A stretch of 34,119 nt of DNA. Origin: an uncultured bacterium. GTDB taxonomy: Bacteria > Patescibacteriota > Minisyncoccia > Phycocordibacterales > UBA9973. The notes under the pieces were generated by a model that saw only the letters and a program-made list of their open reading frames with translations, did not search any database and was not told where the DNA came from. The stretch lies in contig CAIVNB010000069.1 of NCBI GenBank assembly GCA_903907175.1, positions 1 to 34,119 on the forward strand, given 5' to 3'. Positions 25,624-33,364 of this stretch are shown here, piece by piece (the stretch's first letter is position 1; the number at the start of each line of letters is the position of its first letter). The position numbers and the translations under genes were made by a program.

Positions 25624-26091
25624 TTAATTAGTTTTTGTTCCGGTTGTTTTTATGTCTTTCTTAACTTTTAACATAGCTGTCTTTGTAATAATCTTTACTG
25701 TTTTAGCTGTTAAAATATTCGTCGTTTTGTCTAGGGTCCCAGAAACAATAACCTTCTGTCCCACTAAAACATCCGTTGCTGTTGCAGAAAGACCATCTTT
25801 CTTATACGTTGTTGTTGCATTTGTCACAACATCAACTGACGATGTTGCTTTGGTTTTCATGTTTGTTACATTTACAGTAAACCCCGTACTAGTTAAAGCG
25901 GATACAACCCCTACTACTCCATTTTGCTTATTTAATCCTATTGTTTTAGGATTAGTTTTATTTTGTTTTTGATAAGTTTTTGGAACATTTTTTATGCCTA
26001 AATCTTGGGGTGTTGCCGCATAAATTGTAGAACCAGAAACTAATAATGATAATGCTAGTGCCCCTGTTGCTAAATGTTTTTTATATTTCAT
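25624..26091 (-). CDS. Secreted DUF5666-like protein
   Basis: A 155-residue exported protein. A signal peptide is clear: MKYKKHLATGALALSLLVSG then STIYAATP, with likely cleavage after AYAA-like STIYA. The mature part has a basic Gln/Asn-rich linker and one small beta domain (about residues 55-135): GVVGVVSALTSTGFTVNV, then TTTYKKDG, VGQKVIVSGTLDKTTNILTA. This pattern matches DUF5666-type beta-barrel domains of unknown function. The C-terminus is basic and Thr/Lys-rich. I chose ATG 26091 because it gives a proper signal peptide; the 26157 extension would run through an inverted repeat upstream. It lies 93 bp after a two-component system on the same strand and may be its target. It is followed by a strong terminator. 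Confidence 0.82.
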   Translation of the reverse strand: MKYKKHLATGALALSLLVSGSTIYAATPQDLGIKNVPKTYQKQNKTNPKTIGLNKQNGVVGVVSALTSTGFTVNVTNMKTKATSSVDVVTNATTTYKKDGLSATATDVLVGQKVIVSGTLDKTTNILTAKTVKIITKTAMLKVKKDIKTTGTKTN

Positions 26092-26122
26092 AATTAATTT
26101 TAATAAACTTATAATACTAATA

Positions 26123-26164
26123 ATAATGTTTACACCTATGACCTTTAGTGTATGCAAACATTAT
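26123..26164. promoter_or_regulatory. Inverted repeat upstream of the DUF5666-like gene
   Basis: Arms ATAATGTTT (26123-26131) and AAACATTAT (26156-26164), with ACAC / GTGT also pairing inside. It lies between the histidine kinase stop and the start of the secreted protein gene. It could be an operator for the neighbouring response regulator or an mRNA hairpin. No T-run follows. Confidence 0.5.
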
Positions 26165-26184
26165 ATATTTGTGAGATGAAATCG

Positions 26185-27213
26185 CTATGAAGAGATAGGT
26201 AGAGAAATTATCACATTTGTACCCTTATTTACTTCACTTTTTATGACTATCGTTCCTTTATGATTTTCAATAATTTTCTTTGACAATGTAAGTCCGAGAC
26301 CCGCCCCTAGAGTATTTCTTGATGCATCGCCTCGAAAAAACGGATCAAATATCTTGTCTAGAACACCCTCTCCAATACCAATACCGGTATCACTAACAGT
26401 AACAACATATTTATTAGAAACGATTTTATCGGATATGGTTATTACCCCATTTGGGGAAGTGTATTTTATGGCATTATCTAAAATATTGAAAAACACTCGG
26501 CTAAGTTCTGTTTTATCTCCGAGAACATTCGCCGTCAATTCTATTTTCGATTCAATATTTATGTCTTTAACATGAGCTAAATTATTATTTTTTTCTATGA
26601 TTTTTTTTAATAATTCATTAATAACAATAGGCTCACATTCTAAACATATTGATCTATCATATTTTGATATATCTAATAAACTATTGCTGAGTTTTGAAAA
26701 TTCTCTCATTTCATCCAAAGTATCTTCTAATGTTTTTTTAGCTCCGATGAGATCTAATTTTTTATTATTTAAATTAACCTCGAGGCCGGAAATGACTACG
26801 GCTATCGGAGTACGGAGTTCATGAGATGCATCAGCAATAAACCTCTTTTGTTTTTCCATGTTTGATTTAATTGGTTTAAGAGTTTGTTCAGTAAGCAAAA
26901 ATCCTAATATAATAACAAAAAATATTATAAAAGCATCTATTGTTATAAAACGATTCAACAATATATCTTGGGCTTTATCTAAAATTGCAACAGCTAAATC
27001 TTTATTTATAAATGGATTTTCTGAAATTGACTGGGCGAGATTAGAGAGAATTGTATTGTAAAGTACGATACTTGAACCCCCCAAAATTACCATCGCCGTA
27101 AGGGAATAATATAAAGTAAGTCTAAGTCGTGCTAAAAGAAACTCATCTTTTAGGTCAGTTTTCCATTTTATAACCGACTCCACGAATTGTTTGTATAATT
27201 TTTCCATTATCAT
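26185..27213 (-). CDS. Sensor histidine kinase
   Basis: A 342-residue membrane kinase partnered with the response regulator just upstream. Two membrane helices (about 32-56 and 90-108) flank a small external loop of about 35 residues, so the sensor domain is minimal. The phosphoacceptor is H131 in DASHELRTP. The ATPase domain has the N box NILDNAIKYTSPNG, the G1 box DTGIGIGEG, the F box IFDPFFRGD and the G2 box GAGLGLTLSKKI. No HAMP domain is obvious; the second helix leads directly into the dimerisation helix through LKPIKSNMEKQKRFIAD. The ATG at 27213 overlaps the regulator end by 59 bp, which is large but no later in-frame ATG precedes the first membrane helix. The signal sensed is unknown. 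Confidence 0.93.
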   Translation of the reverse strand: MIMEKLYKQFVESVIKWKTDLKDEFLLARLRLTLYYSLTAMVILGGSSIVLYNTILSNLAQSISENPFINKDLAVAILDKAQDILLNRFITIDAFIIFFVIILGFLLTEQTLKPIKSNMEKQKRFIADASHELRTPIAVVISGLEVNLNNKKLDLIGAKKTLEDTLDEMREFSKLSNSLLDISKYDRSICLECEPIVINELLKKIIEKNNNLAHVKDINIESKIELTANVLGDKTELSRVFFNILDNAIKYTSPNGVITISDKIVSNKYVVTVSDTGIGIGEGVLDKIFDPFFRGDASRNTLGAGLGLTLSKKIIENHKGTIVIKSEVNKGTNVIISLPISS

Positions 27214-27823
27214 GAATTTTTTTTCTTAAATTTTTTATATGCACGTCGACGGTATTACTAAATGAAGAATCTGCAAAATCCCATGCATGTGAATAAAGAT
27301 CATCTCGAGTAATTACTTTGTTATGGTTTCTCATTAGATATTCTAACACCATAAATTCTTTCAAGGTAAGAGATATCGGTTTATTTTTATAAGTTACAAC
27401 TCTTCCCGTTGTATTAATACTGATATCTTTATGTGTAAGTATGATTGGTGCAGACTGTTTTGGTCGACGTAAAAGTGCTTTAATGCGAGCAAGAAGTTCT
27501 TTAAAAGCAAACGGCTTTGCCAAATAATCATCTGCCCCTGCATTAAGACCTCGAACTTTATCATCTGTAGTGTCTAATGCTGTAAGCATTAATATTGGAA
27601 TAACTATCTCATTCTCACGCCAACTATTACATACAGATACACCATCTTTGCCAGGAAGCATTCTATCAAGAACAATAAGATCATATTCATCACGATTAAT
27701 AAGTATCCTGCGTTCTGCAACAAGTCCATCCTCTATGATATCAACAGCATACCCTTCTTGCATAAGGCCTTGCTTGAGGTTTTCAGCTAATTTTGTATTA
27801 TCTTCAACAACTAATATTTTCAT
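27155..27823 (-). CDS. OmpR/PhoB-family response regulator
   Basis: A 222-residue two-domain transcription regulator. The receiver domain has the acidic pocket VVEDN (residues 5-9), the phosphorylated D53 in IVLDRMLPGKDG, and T/K switch residues in MLTALDTTDD and YLAKPFAFKEL. The C-terminal winged helix (about 125-222) includes LTLKEFMVLEYLMRNHNKVI, SNTVDVHIKNLRKKI and the closing IRGVGYKME. I chose ATG 27823, which gives a standard N-terminus (MKILVVEDNTKLAENLKQGL); an upstream extension to 27859 has no support. It overlaps the kinase gene and lies 54 bp downstream of mltG on the same strand. Small palindromes just upstream could allow autoregulation. Confidence 0.95.
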   Translation of the reverse strand: MKILVVEDNTKLAENLKQGLMQEGYAVDIIEDGLVAERRILINRDEYDLIVLDRMLPGKDGVSVCNSWRENEIVIPILMLTALDTTDDKVRGLNAGADDYLAKPFAFKELLARIKALLRRPKQSAPIILTHKDISINTTGRVVTYKNKPISLTLKEFMVLEYLMRNHNKVITRDDLYSHAWDFADSSFSNTVDVHIKNLRKKIHDNGKIIQTIRGVGYKMEN

Positions 27824-27836
27824 ACTATTATGATAG

Positions 27837-27849
27837 CACTTTAAAAGTG
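27837..27849. promoter_or_regulatory. Small palindrome upstream of the response regulator
   Basis: CACTTTAAAAGTG, perfect 6-bp arms around one A, 13 bp before the regulator ATG. Another palindrome, CTTCATGAAG, lies about 5 bp further. TGCTATCAT, a possible extended -10, overlaps the first. The site may serve autoregulation. Confidence 0.35.
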
Positions 27850-27877
27850 AAATCTTCATGAAGTTTATCTAGTTCTG

Positions 27878-28882
27878 TTATTTTAAATATTTAAGTATAT
27901 TTGCTTGGTGTTCTTCGTAAGTAACTGCACAATGAGTTATACGTTCTTTATCATGAAGATAGTATAAACAATCTGTTTTAGTTGGGTTCAATACTGCCTC
28001 TATCGCGGGTATCCCAGGATTTGAAATTGGATGAGGAGGAAGTCCAGCATTTTTATAAGTATTATATGCTGAGGTTGTTTTCTTATCGGCAATGGTTATT
28101 GGCGCCCACCAACCATTACCCTTATTTCCACGAACATATTGAAGCGTCGCATCGACAGAAAGTGGAATTTTTTGATTAAGACGATTTAATAAAATTCCAG
28201 CAATGAGTGGCATGTCGGCATCATTCGCAGCTTCACGTTGCACTATCGAGGCTAGGGTTAATCCTTTTGTCCATTGTATGTTTTGACTTTGGAAACGAGG
28301 CAAATACGTTGCAAATTTTTCGTTAAACCTAGCTACCAATCTATTCGCCACCAGAAGAGATGTTTCTGCAACTGGAATTAAATAAGTATCAGGAAAATAA
28401 ACTCCTTCAATGTAATCAAATTTCATTTTTGTATATTTATTTATCCAATTACTTTTTTGCAACTTCGTCCAGCCTAAATTAGTAGCTAAAAGTTCAGAAA
28501 TCTCCTCTTTGCGTAACCCTGGGGGGATAACCACCCATTTCATATATGGTTTGCCATGCAATATTTTAGAAATACTATTTACAGTCATTCCTACACTAAT
28601 CTTATATGCTCCAGGTACTATGTCCCCTTTTGTTTTTGAAAATATTGAAATAAAATTATTTTTATCGCTAATATACTTCTGATCCAAAAGACTTTGAGTA
28701 ATTTGATCAAAAGTATAATTAAGTGGTACAACAAATTTATCAGGAGCAACGACAGGAGTGTTTGTCACTACTGTATTTTGTGAGACAGTTTGCGCATTAA
28801 CAGTTAAAATACCTATAAAAAATAAGGCTGCAGTTGCAAATAAAATAAAAAAACCTTCATATGTTTTTTGTGTAATTTTCAT
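27878..28882 (-). CDS. mltG: Endolytic peptidoglycan transglycosylase MltG
   Basis: Cuts nascent glycan strands in the peptidoglycan and so sets their length, acting outside the membrane. The protein is 334 residues. One membrane helix (about 9-30) precedes a LysM-like region (FDQITQSLLDQKYISDKNNF, then GAYKISVGMTVNSISKIL) and the YceG/MltG catalytic domain. The catalytic glutamate is E217 in ASIVQREAANDADMPLIAG. LSVDATLQYVRG, SAYNTYKNAGLPPHPISNPG and LYYLHDKERITHCAVTYEEH complete the family signature. It has its own extended -10 promoter and is followed by the two-component genes. With MreB and MreC it forms the cell-wall growth theme of the window. Confidence 0.95.
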   Translation of the reverse strand: MKITQKTYEGFFILFATAALFFIGILTVNAQTVSQNTVVTNTPVVAPDKFVVPLNYTFDQITQSLLDQKYISDKNNFISIFSKTKGDIVPGAYKISVGMTVNSISKILHGKPYMKWVVIPPGLRKEEISELLATNLGWTKLQKSNWINKYTKMKFDYIEGVYFPDTYLIPVAETSLLVANRLVARFNEKFATYLPRFQSQNIQWTKGLTLASIVQREAANDADMPLIAGILLNRLNQKIPLSVDATLQYVRGNKGNGWWAPITIADKKTTSAYNTYKNAGLPPHPISNPGIPAIEAVLNPTKTDCLYYLHDKERITHCAVTYEEHQANILKYLK

Positions 28883-28891
28883 CGAATTTGT

Positions 28892-28900
28892 ATTATAGCA
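28892..28900 (-). promoter_or_regulatory. Candidate extended -10 of mltG, nearly leaderless
   Basis: On the minus strand, TGC followed by the consensus TATAAT (28897-28892) and 9 nt to the ATG at 28882. No good -35 is seen at 17 nt, which an extended -10 can tolerate. The predicted leader is about 2-3 nt. Confidence 0.6.
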
Positions 28901-28963
28901 AAATAAAGCAAAATCTGTATAAAAAATTACACTAGACTAGATTAACCAAAAAATCTTTAAAAA

Positions 28964-30961
28964 CTACTGAGCATTTACTGTTTGGGTGGGAAAAGGTAAA
29001 TTCAAAAACCCATAACTATTATACCAGTCATTCGTGTAAGGACCATTAAAATTATTGTGTACATTGGGAAAAGATTCAGACATGTCAGACCATAAAAAAT
29101 TATAATAACTAACCAAAGAAGAGTCTAGCCCTGTTTTAGATAAACCATAATAAAAACTTGAAAATGATGTTTTTAAATATCTGCCTCCAGACAATAAATC
29201 AGTGTCTGAAGGGATGTTGGTTGTAATAGAAGCAGAAGTAGAAGATGAATTCAAATTATTAACATAAGCTTTTAGTGTATATGTATGAGTTTCTCCCGCA
29301 GGAATCACTTCTTCCTGTTCAAATGTCAAAACAATTGTATTTGTTGTACCTGTCCCTATCCCAAGATCTATCGTTAATGGAGAAAAACTAGACCCCATTA
29401 CACTACCAATGGAAACTGAATTTGAATAATCATTTTTATCTTTAAGGAGAGAAAATTTATTCAACCGAAGATTATAATTACTTGGATCACTGAGTGTCAC
29501 AAGGAAGGTTACTTGCTTAAAAGATATACTTCCGTTTGGATCAGAACTTACATTAAATGTATATAGATTTATGTTTGAACCACTTCTAACACTTGAATTG
29601 GTAGAGGCAATATATGCAACAGTTGGAACACTATTAAATAAATAAAGACCATTTACAGTAACTCCGCTCGATGGCAATCCAAGACTATTAGTAGGGGCAC
29701 TGTAGTTAATATAATCCGTGGCAACTCCATATGTTAATATCCCTGTACTATTTGTAGCTTTAGTATAAATTAAAACTGGAGCAACATTTATATTTGTACT
29801 GCTAGAATCAATTGTCTTATTTAAATCATAATTAATTGTTATATATTTTGATGAATTCATGGGGACAGAAATATTAGTTAGAAAATCAAAAGTCGAATTA
29901 TTACTATTATAGTCATTTTTCAACACCGCAGTTGCCAATACATTTTGATTACCAGAATCTACTAAAGTAACATTTGATATTACAGCAGTATTTTTTAAAT
30001 TTGGGATAGCGAATTTTAATTCAGATACAACATAAGAATCAGCGCTAGCAGTAAGTTGGAATTTGCCAGCAATAATTTTTTTATTAACTACAGAAAATCT
30101 TACAGTAGGAGTTGTGCCATCTTGGTATGCTGACAGAGCACCTGCGCCAATAGTAATACTCTGTCCTGGAAATAAAACATTTAAATTAGAGTAAACATTA
30201 GAAGAAGAAGCCGCAGATGTTCCTGATATTAATAAATTAGAATTAATAATTGACCCTAGTGGTGTTGAAGAATTAATATCCCCATAAATTGATATTTCGA
30301 TGGATTGACCTACTGGCAATTTAAAATTTATTGCCCAAAAATTATCATCATTCGCTATATCAGAGATAGAGGTTTTATTATCTCCATAAACAGCATACAA
30401 ATTTGAAACATATAAATTCATCAAATATTGATTAGAACTAACATTAAAACCAGCTTCTATTTTATTTAAATTTATATCTTCCGTCGTATTATTTTTTAAA
30501 AAAAAATTAGCTAATTTAACCTTCACCCTAGGAACAGAAACTGACTGGTTAGAATAAGATCCCCCTAATGCTAAATCTAATGAACCGCTGAAAGGCACAA
30601 CCACAGCCGGAACGACTGAAGGAGAAGGAATGTTTGCTACTGCATTTGTTGGGCTAATCGTATTTGAAGATTTTAGTTTATTAGCAACAATTAAAGCTGC
30701 TTTAGTACGGCTAGCCTTACCAAAAGAACCATCAGAAGATAGGCCATTGGCTAGCTGAAATGCCTTAACTGCACTTAGTGTAGCTGGGCCATACTTTCCA
30801 TCTACTTTGCCTTTTAAAAAAGCCTGAGTCTGTAAAAAAATTTGAAGTTCTGTAACAGCAGAACCGCGAGATCCATATTTTAAACTTACATCAAAAGAAG
30901 CAAATGATAAATTTGGCAAGAAAATACTAAATACAAAAACAACCAACAAAATCTTCTTCAT
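28964..30961 (-). CDS. Large secreted protein with N-terminal peptidoglycan-binding domain
   Basis: A 665-residue exported protein. The signal peptide is MKKILLVVFVFSIFLPNLSF with likely cleavage after SFA. Residues about 28-92 are a PG_binding_1 domain: LKYGSRGSAVTELQIFLQTQ, then GKVDGKYGPATLSAVKAFQ. The remaining 550 residues are Ser/Thr/Asn-rich and beta-prone, with no catalytic motif that I recognise. Repeated themes are runs such as NSSTFDFLTNISVPMNSSKY and NTIVLTFEQEEVIPAGETHT that read like successive beta-sandwich domains. No sortase motif or C-terminal membrane helix is seen; it ends in PTQTVNAQ. It is probably a cell-wall-attached surface protein. It has its own promoter overlapping the terminator of the upstream genes. 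Confidence 0.87.
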   Translation of the reverse strand: MKKILLVVFVFSIFLPNLSFASFDVSLKYGSRGSAVTELQIFLQTQAFLKGKVDGKYGPATLSAVKAFQLANGLSSDGSFGKASRTKAALIVANKLKSSNTISPTNAVANIPSPSVVPAVVVPFSGSLDLALGGSYSNQSVSVPRVKVKLANFFLKNNTTEDINLNKIEAGFNVSSNQYLMNLYVSNLYAVYGDNKTSISDIANDDNFWAINFKLPVGQSIEISIYGDINSSTPLGSIINSNLLISGTSAASSSNVYSNLNVLFPGQSITIGAGALSAYQDGTTPTVRFSVVNKKIIAGKFQLTASADSYVVSELKFAIPNLKNTAVISNVTLVDSGNQNVLATAVLKNDYNSNNSTFDFLTNISVPMNSSKYITINYDLNKTIDSSSTNINVAPVLIYTKATNSTGILTYGVATDYINYSAPTNSLGLPSSGVTVNGLYLFNSVPTVAYIASTNSSVRSGSNINLYTFNVSSDPNGSISFKQVTFLVTLSDPSNYNLRLNKFSLLKDKNDYSNSVSIGSVMGSSFSPLTIDLGIGTGTTNTIVLTFEQEEVIPAGETHTYTLKAYVNNLNSSSTSASITTNIPSDTDLLSGGRYLKTSFSSFYYGLSKTGLDSSLVSYYNFLWSDMSESFPNVHNNFNGPYTNDWYNSYGFLNLPFPTQTVNAQ

Positions 30962-30968
30962 ACTTATA

Positions 30969-30977
30969 ATAATACCA
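30969..30977 (-). promoter_or_regulatory. Candidate extended -10 of the 665-aa secreted protein, leaderless
   Basis: On the minus strand, TGG then TATTAT (30974-30969), with 7 nt to the ATG at 30961. It overlaps the T-run of the upstream terminator. No clear -35. Confidence 0.42.
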
Positions 30978-31001
30978 AAAAATCGCCTTACAAGCGATTT
31001 T
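30973..31001 (-). terminator. Rho-independent terminator after the 320-aa gene
   Basis: AAAATCGC (30979-30986) and GCGATTTT (30994-31001) around a 7-nt loop, with a T-run and TGG following on the minus strand. It ends the transcript of the two charged-protein genes. Confidence 0.8.
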
Positions 31002-31036
31002 AATGATGCCTATATTCATTTTTCCCACAAAAGAAA

Positions 31037-31999
31037 TTAAAATTTCCCCGGTTGCTCAGTTATCTTGTCTACCATATTCTTTGTATCCCCAATCCCCATA
31101 AAGTTCGCAGCTCGTGACTCAGCTCCATCTTCTTCTTTTTGCATTTTTACAATTTTTTCTCTTTGCTCAGGCGTCTCAACTCTAATGATATTTCTTAAAT
31201 CTAATTCAATTTTTTCTTCACCTCCTTTAATTATTGCAGTTATTATTGGTCCACGTTCCTTGAGCTCTTTTTTCTTTTTTTCTTCAAATAATTCTCTTTC
31301 TTGAAAAGATCTTTCGCTGCCTTCTTTGTATGGCAAAAGCCCTGATGTCTCACTAAATTCCTTATCTCTCTTTATTTTACCGTTCTCCCATATTTTTTGT
31401 TCTTCCTCAACAGTAGGTGTATGGATATTATAAATTTTATAGAAATTACCATTACTATAAACTTCATCACCTGGTTCTAATGGTTTTTCTTTTAACTTTT
31501 CAGTAGGTTTCCCAATTTCTTTTTTACTGTCATCTTCAGCTTCTTCATCTTCGGGTTTAACATTTTCGGTCGTGTCTGGTTGCTTTGATATTTTTGAACC
31601 ATCCTTTTCTTCTACTTCCTCATAATCGACATCTTCAACATTTGCTTTTTCTGTAGCAATATTTTTCATTTCCTCTTGGCCAGACTGTATTATTTCTGAT
31701 TTCTGTTTTTCAAGGTCACCTAATTTATTCTTAAGAGTAGCAATTTCTTCAGGAGTACAGGAATCCAAATCTAAATTATTAACTCTTTGTTCAAACTTAA
31801 CAATCTCACCCTTAGCTGATTCAGTTGATTGTTCTTTTGTTGTATTTAATTTATTATTAAAATATTCTAACGCTTTAAATTTTCTGTCAAAAAAAGATTG
31901 GTCCTCAACACCAAGTTCCCATGGGCGCTTTGTTGTCTCAGAATTAGTTTCATTTTTATTGATTTCCAAATTTTTTTCATTCTTAATTTGTTCATTCAT
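31037..31999 (-). CDS. Highly charged coiled-coil protein, unknown function
   Basis: A 320-residue soluble protein with no signal peptide or membrane helix, and I do not recognise the family. Residues 1-40 are Asn/Glu/Lys-rich. About 40-110 is helical and heptad-like (EEIATLKNKLGDLEKQKSEI). About 115-165 is an acidic, probably disordered linker (EDVDYEEVEEKDGSK, DEEAEDDSKKE). About 170-200 contains a small folded-looking stretch, LEPGDEVYSNGNFYKIYNIH, reminiscent of a short SH3-like strand pair. The C-terminal part is again helical and charged. It starts 15 bp after the 60-aa coiled-coil gene and is probably co-transcribed with it. The two may form a complex. A terminator follows. Confidence 0.72.
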   Translation of the reverse strand: MNEQIKNEKNLEINKNETNSETTKRPWELGVEDQSFFDRKFKALEYFNNKLNTTKEQSTESAKGEIVKFEQRVNNLDLDSCTPEEIATLKNKLGDLEKQKSEIIQSGQEEMKNIATEKANVEDVDYEEVEEKDGSKISKQPDTTENVKPEDEEAEDDSKKEIGKPTEKLKEKPLEPGDEVYSNGNFYKIYNIHTPTVEEEQKIWENGKIKRDKEFSETSGLLPYKEGSERSFQERELFEEKKKKELKERGPIITAIIKGGEEKIELDLRNIIRVETPEQREKIVKMQKEEDGAESRAANFMGIGDTKNMVDKITEQPGKF

Positions 32000-32014
32000 A
32001 TAATTTGTCTAAAA

Positions 32015-32197
32015 CTAATTTAATAATAATTTTCTAATTTGTTCAATTTTCTCTTGTTCTTTTTGCTTTAAATAATCTGACACAATGTTTTTTTGTTCTT
32101 GTTCAAGTATTTTAATTTTAGACGTTGTATCATTATAAATAGCCTCAATTTTTTGGAGAGTTTCTCCTTCATTTTTATCTAATTGGCTATTATTCAT
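32015..32197 (-). CDS. Small coiled-coil protein, unknown function
   Basis: A 60-residue, almost entirely helical protein. The pattern IEAIYNDTTSKIKILEQEQK and KEQEKIEQIRKLLLN has hydrophobic residues at heptad spacing, so it probably forms a coiled coil. No domain is recognised. The gene is short, but a good promoter-like sequence ends 6 nt before its ATG and it is followed 15 bp later by another charged coiled-coil gene on the same strand, which supports it being real. Confidence 0.6.
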   Translation of the reverse strand: MNNSQLDKNEGETLQKIEAIYNDTTSKIKILEQEQKNIVSDYLKQKEQEKIEQIRKLLLN

Positions 32198-32203
32198 AGA
32201 TAG

Positions 32204-32232
32204 AGTATATCACAAAAAACCTTATAAAACAA
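32204..32232 (-). promoter_or_regulatory. Candidate leaderless promoter of the 60-aa/320-aa gene pair
   Basis: On the minus strand, TTGTTT (32232-32227), a 17-nt spacer ending in TGA, then TATACT (32209-32204), and 6 nt to the ATG at 32197. The -35 sequence is the same as proposed for nrdJ. Confidence 0.55.
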
Positions 32233-32305
32233 TTCCAAATACCCCCAATAGCCCTAAAATTAAGGCTTAAATATCAATGCGCGACCTAGTGGACGAAGTG
32301 AGAAC

Positions 32306-32328
32306 TGCGATACGCAACCATAATGGTT
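32306..32328. repeat. Two touching palindromes downstream of the reverse transcriptase
   Basis: TGCGATACGCA (32306-32316) and AACCATAATGGTT (32316-32328) share one base and begin within 5 bp of the RT stop. They may be an mRNA-end structure or part of the retroelement boundary. Confidence 0.5.
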
Positions 32329-32332
32329 ATAT

Positions 32333-33364
32333 TTATATACCAGTTTTAGGCAAAAAGCTAGAAGCACTTGAAACCGCATAGCTTTCAATCTTACTTTTCA
32401 GCTTCTTGGCGTTGCCGTGGCTTACTAGCCCAAGATAGGATTGTATTGTTTCTGGCTTACCTTTTCGCCTCTCTATACCCCTAAACATCCTCTGTTTTGT
32501 AATAGTCCTAACCACTCTATGATCGGGAAATAAAACCCAGCCCAGAAAGTCCACGCCCGAGGCAACTGTGCTTATAGATACTTTTTTCGGATGCAGGTGG
32601 AGATTGAGTTCATTTTCAAGAAAATCTTTTATCTTGGGCAACATATCTACAAGCGACTGCTTATCATCCGATAAAATCACAAAATCATCGGCATAGCGAA
32701 TATAGTATTTTGCCTTAATTTTATGCTTCATAAACTGGTCAAACTTATTCATATAAATGTTTATAAATAATTGTGAGGTAAGATTACCAAGCGGAAGACC
32801 TTTACCCTTTTCGGTAGAATAAAAACTGCTGATAATCTCGTAGAGCAAAGAAACAATGTCAGTGTCTGGTATATAACTCTTTATCATTTCAAGCATCACC
32901 CCTTGGTCAATTGAAGCGAAAAACTTTCTTATATCTCCTTTCAAAACCCAAGCCGTTCTCGTATGATTTTTTGATACTTTGTAGGCAAACTTTCTAAACC
33001 TATCTATTGCTTTGTGTGTTCCCTTATTTACTCTGCAAGAATAGGAGTCGGCAATAAATGTCCTATCAAAAAATGGATACAGCACTCGGTAAATAGCGTG
33101 ATGTAATAATCGGTCCCGAACTTTTGCTTTATGTATATCTCTGGGTTTGGGGTCTGAAATCTTAAATGCTTCATATTCAGAATGTTTGTATGTTTTATTC
33201 ACTAGGTCCTGGTGAAGTGAAATTATATTAGCCATCAGATTTCTCTCAAACTCCTGCACATCTTTGCGAGATTTTTTGCCAACCTTAAACTCTTCCCACG
33301 CAGAGAGCAAGTTGTCTAACCAAATGATATAGTCATAATTATGAACAAGTTGAATGCGGGACAT
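32333..33364 (-). CDS. Diversity-generating retroelement reverse transcriptase
   Basis: A 343-residue RT that copies the template-repeat RNA with adenine-specific errors into cDNA that replaces a variable repeat. Visible motifs are KAKVRDRLLHHAIYRVLYPF (RT motif 1 region, about 79-98), VLKGDIRKFFASID (140-153), GLPLGNLTSQLFINIYMN (189-206), the catalytic YADD (224-227), LNLHLHPKK (254-261) and FLGW (273-276). The GLPLGNLTSQ motif is typical of DGR enzymes; group II intron RTs instead have a GxPQGG-type motif. No maturase or endonuclease domain follows, and the length is normal. Avd and a template repeat lie next to it, which confirms the class. The ATG at 33364 is 7 nt after a -10-like TAGAAT. 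Its first eight codons are antisense to the first eight codons of avd. Confidence 0.95.
   Translation of the reverse strand: MSRIQLVHNYDYIIWLDNLLSAWEEFKVGKKSRKDVQEFERNLMANIISLHQDLVNKTYKHSEYEAFKISDPKPRDIHKAKVRDRLLHHAIYRVLYPFFDRTFIADSYSCRVNKGTHKAIDRFRKFAYKVSKNHTRTAWVLKGDIRKFFASIDQGVMLEMIKSYIPDTDIVSLLYEIISSFYSTEKGKGLPLGNLTSQLFINIYMNKFDQFMKHKIKAKYYIRYADDFVILSDDKQSLVDMLPKIKDFLENELNLHLHPKKVSISTVASGVDFLGWVLFPDHRVVRTITKQRMFRGIERRKGKPETIQSYLGLVSHGNAKKLKSKIESYAVSSASSFLPKTGI
33325..33333 (+). promoter_or_regulatory. Candidate extended -10 of avd, inside the RT gene
   Basis: TGA then TATAGT (33328-33333), followed by 7 nt and the ATG at 33341. This repeats the layout seen before other genes here and supports that ATG as the avd start. 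The -35 region (GAGCAA at 17 nt) is poor. Confidence 0.42.

Noticed and set aside
32333-33364. Group II intron or retron reverse transcriptase
   Set aside because: There is no maturase or endonuclease domain, no intron RNA structure seen and no retron msr/msd. The GLPLGNLTSQ motif plus neighbouring Avd and TR fit a DGR.
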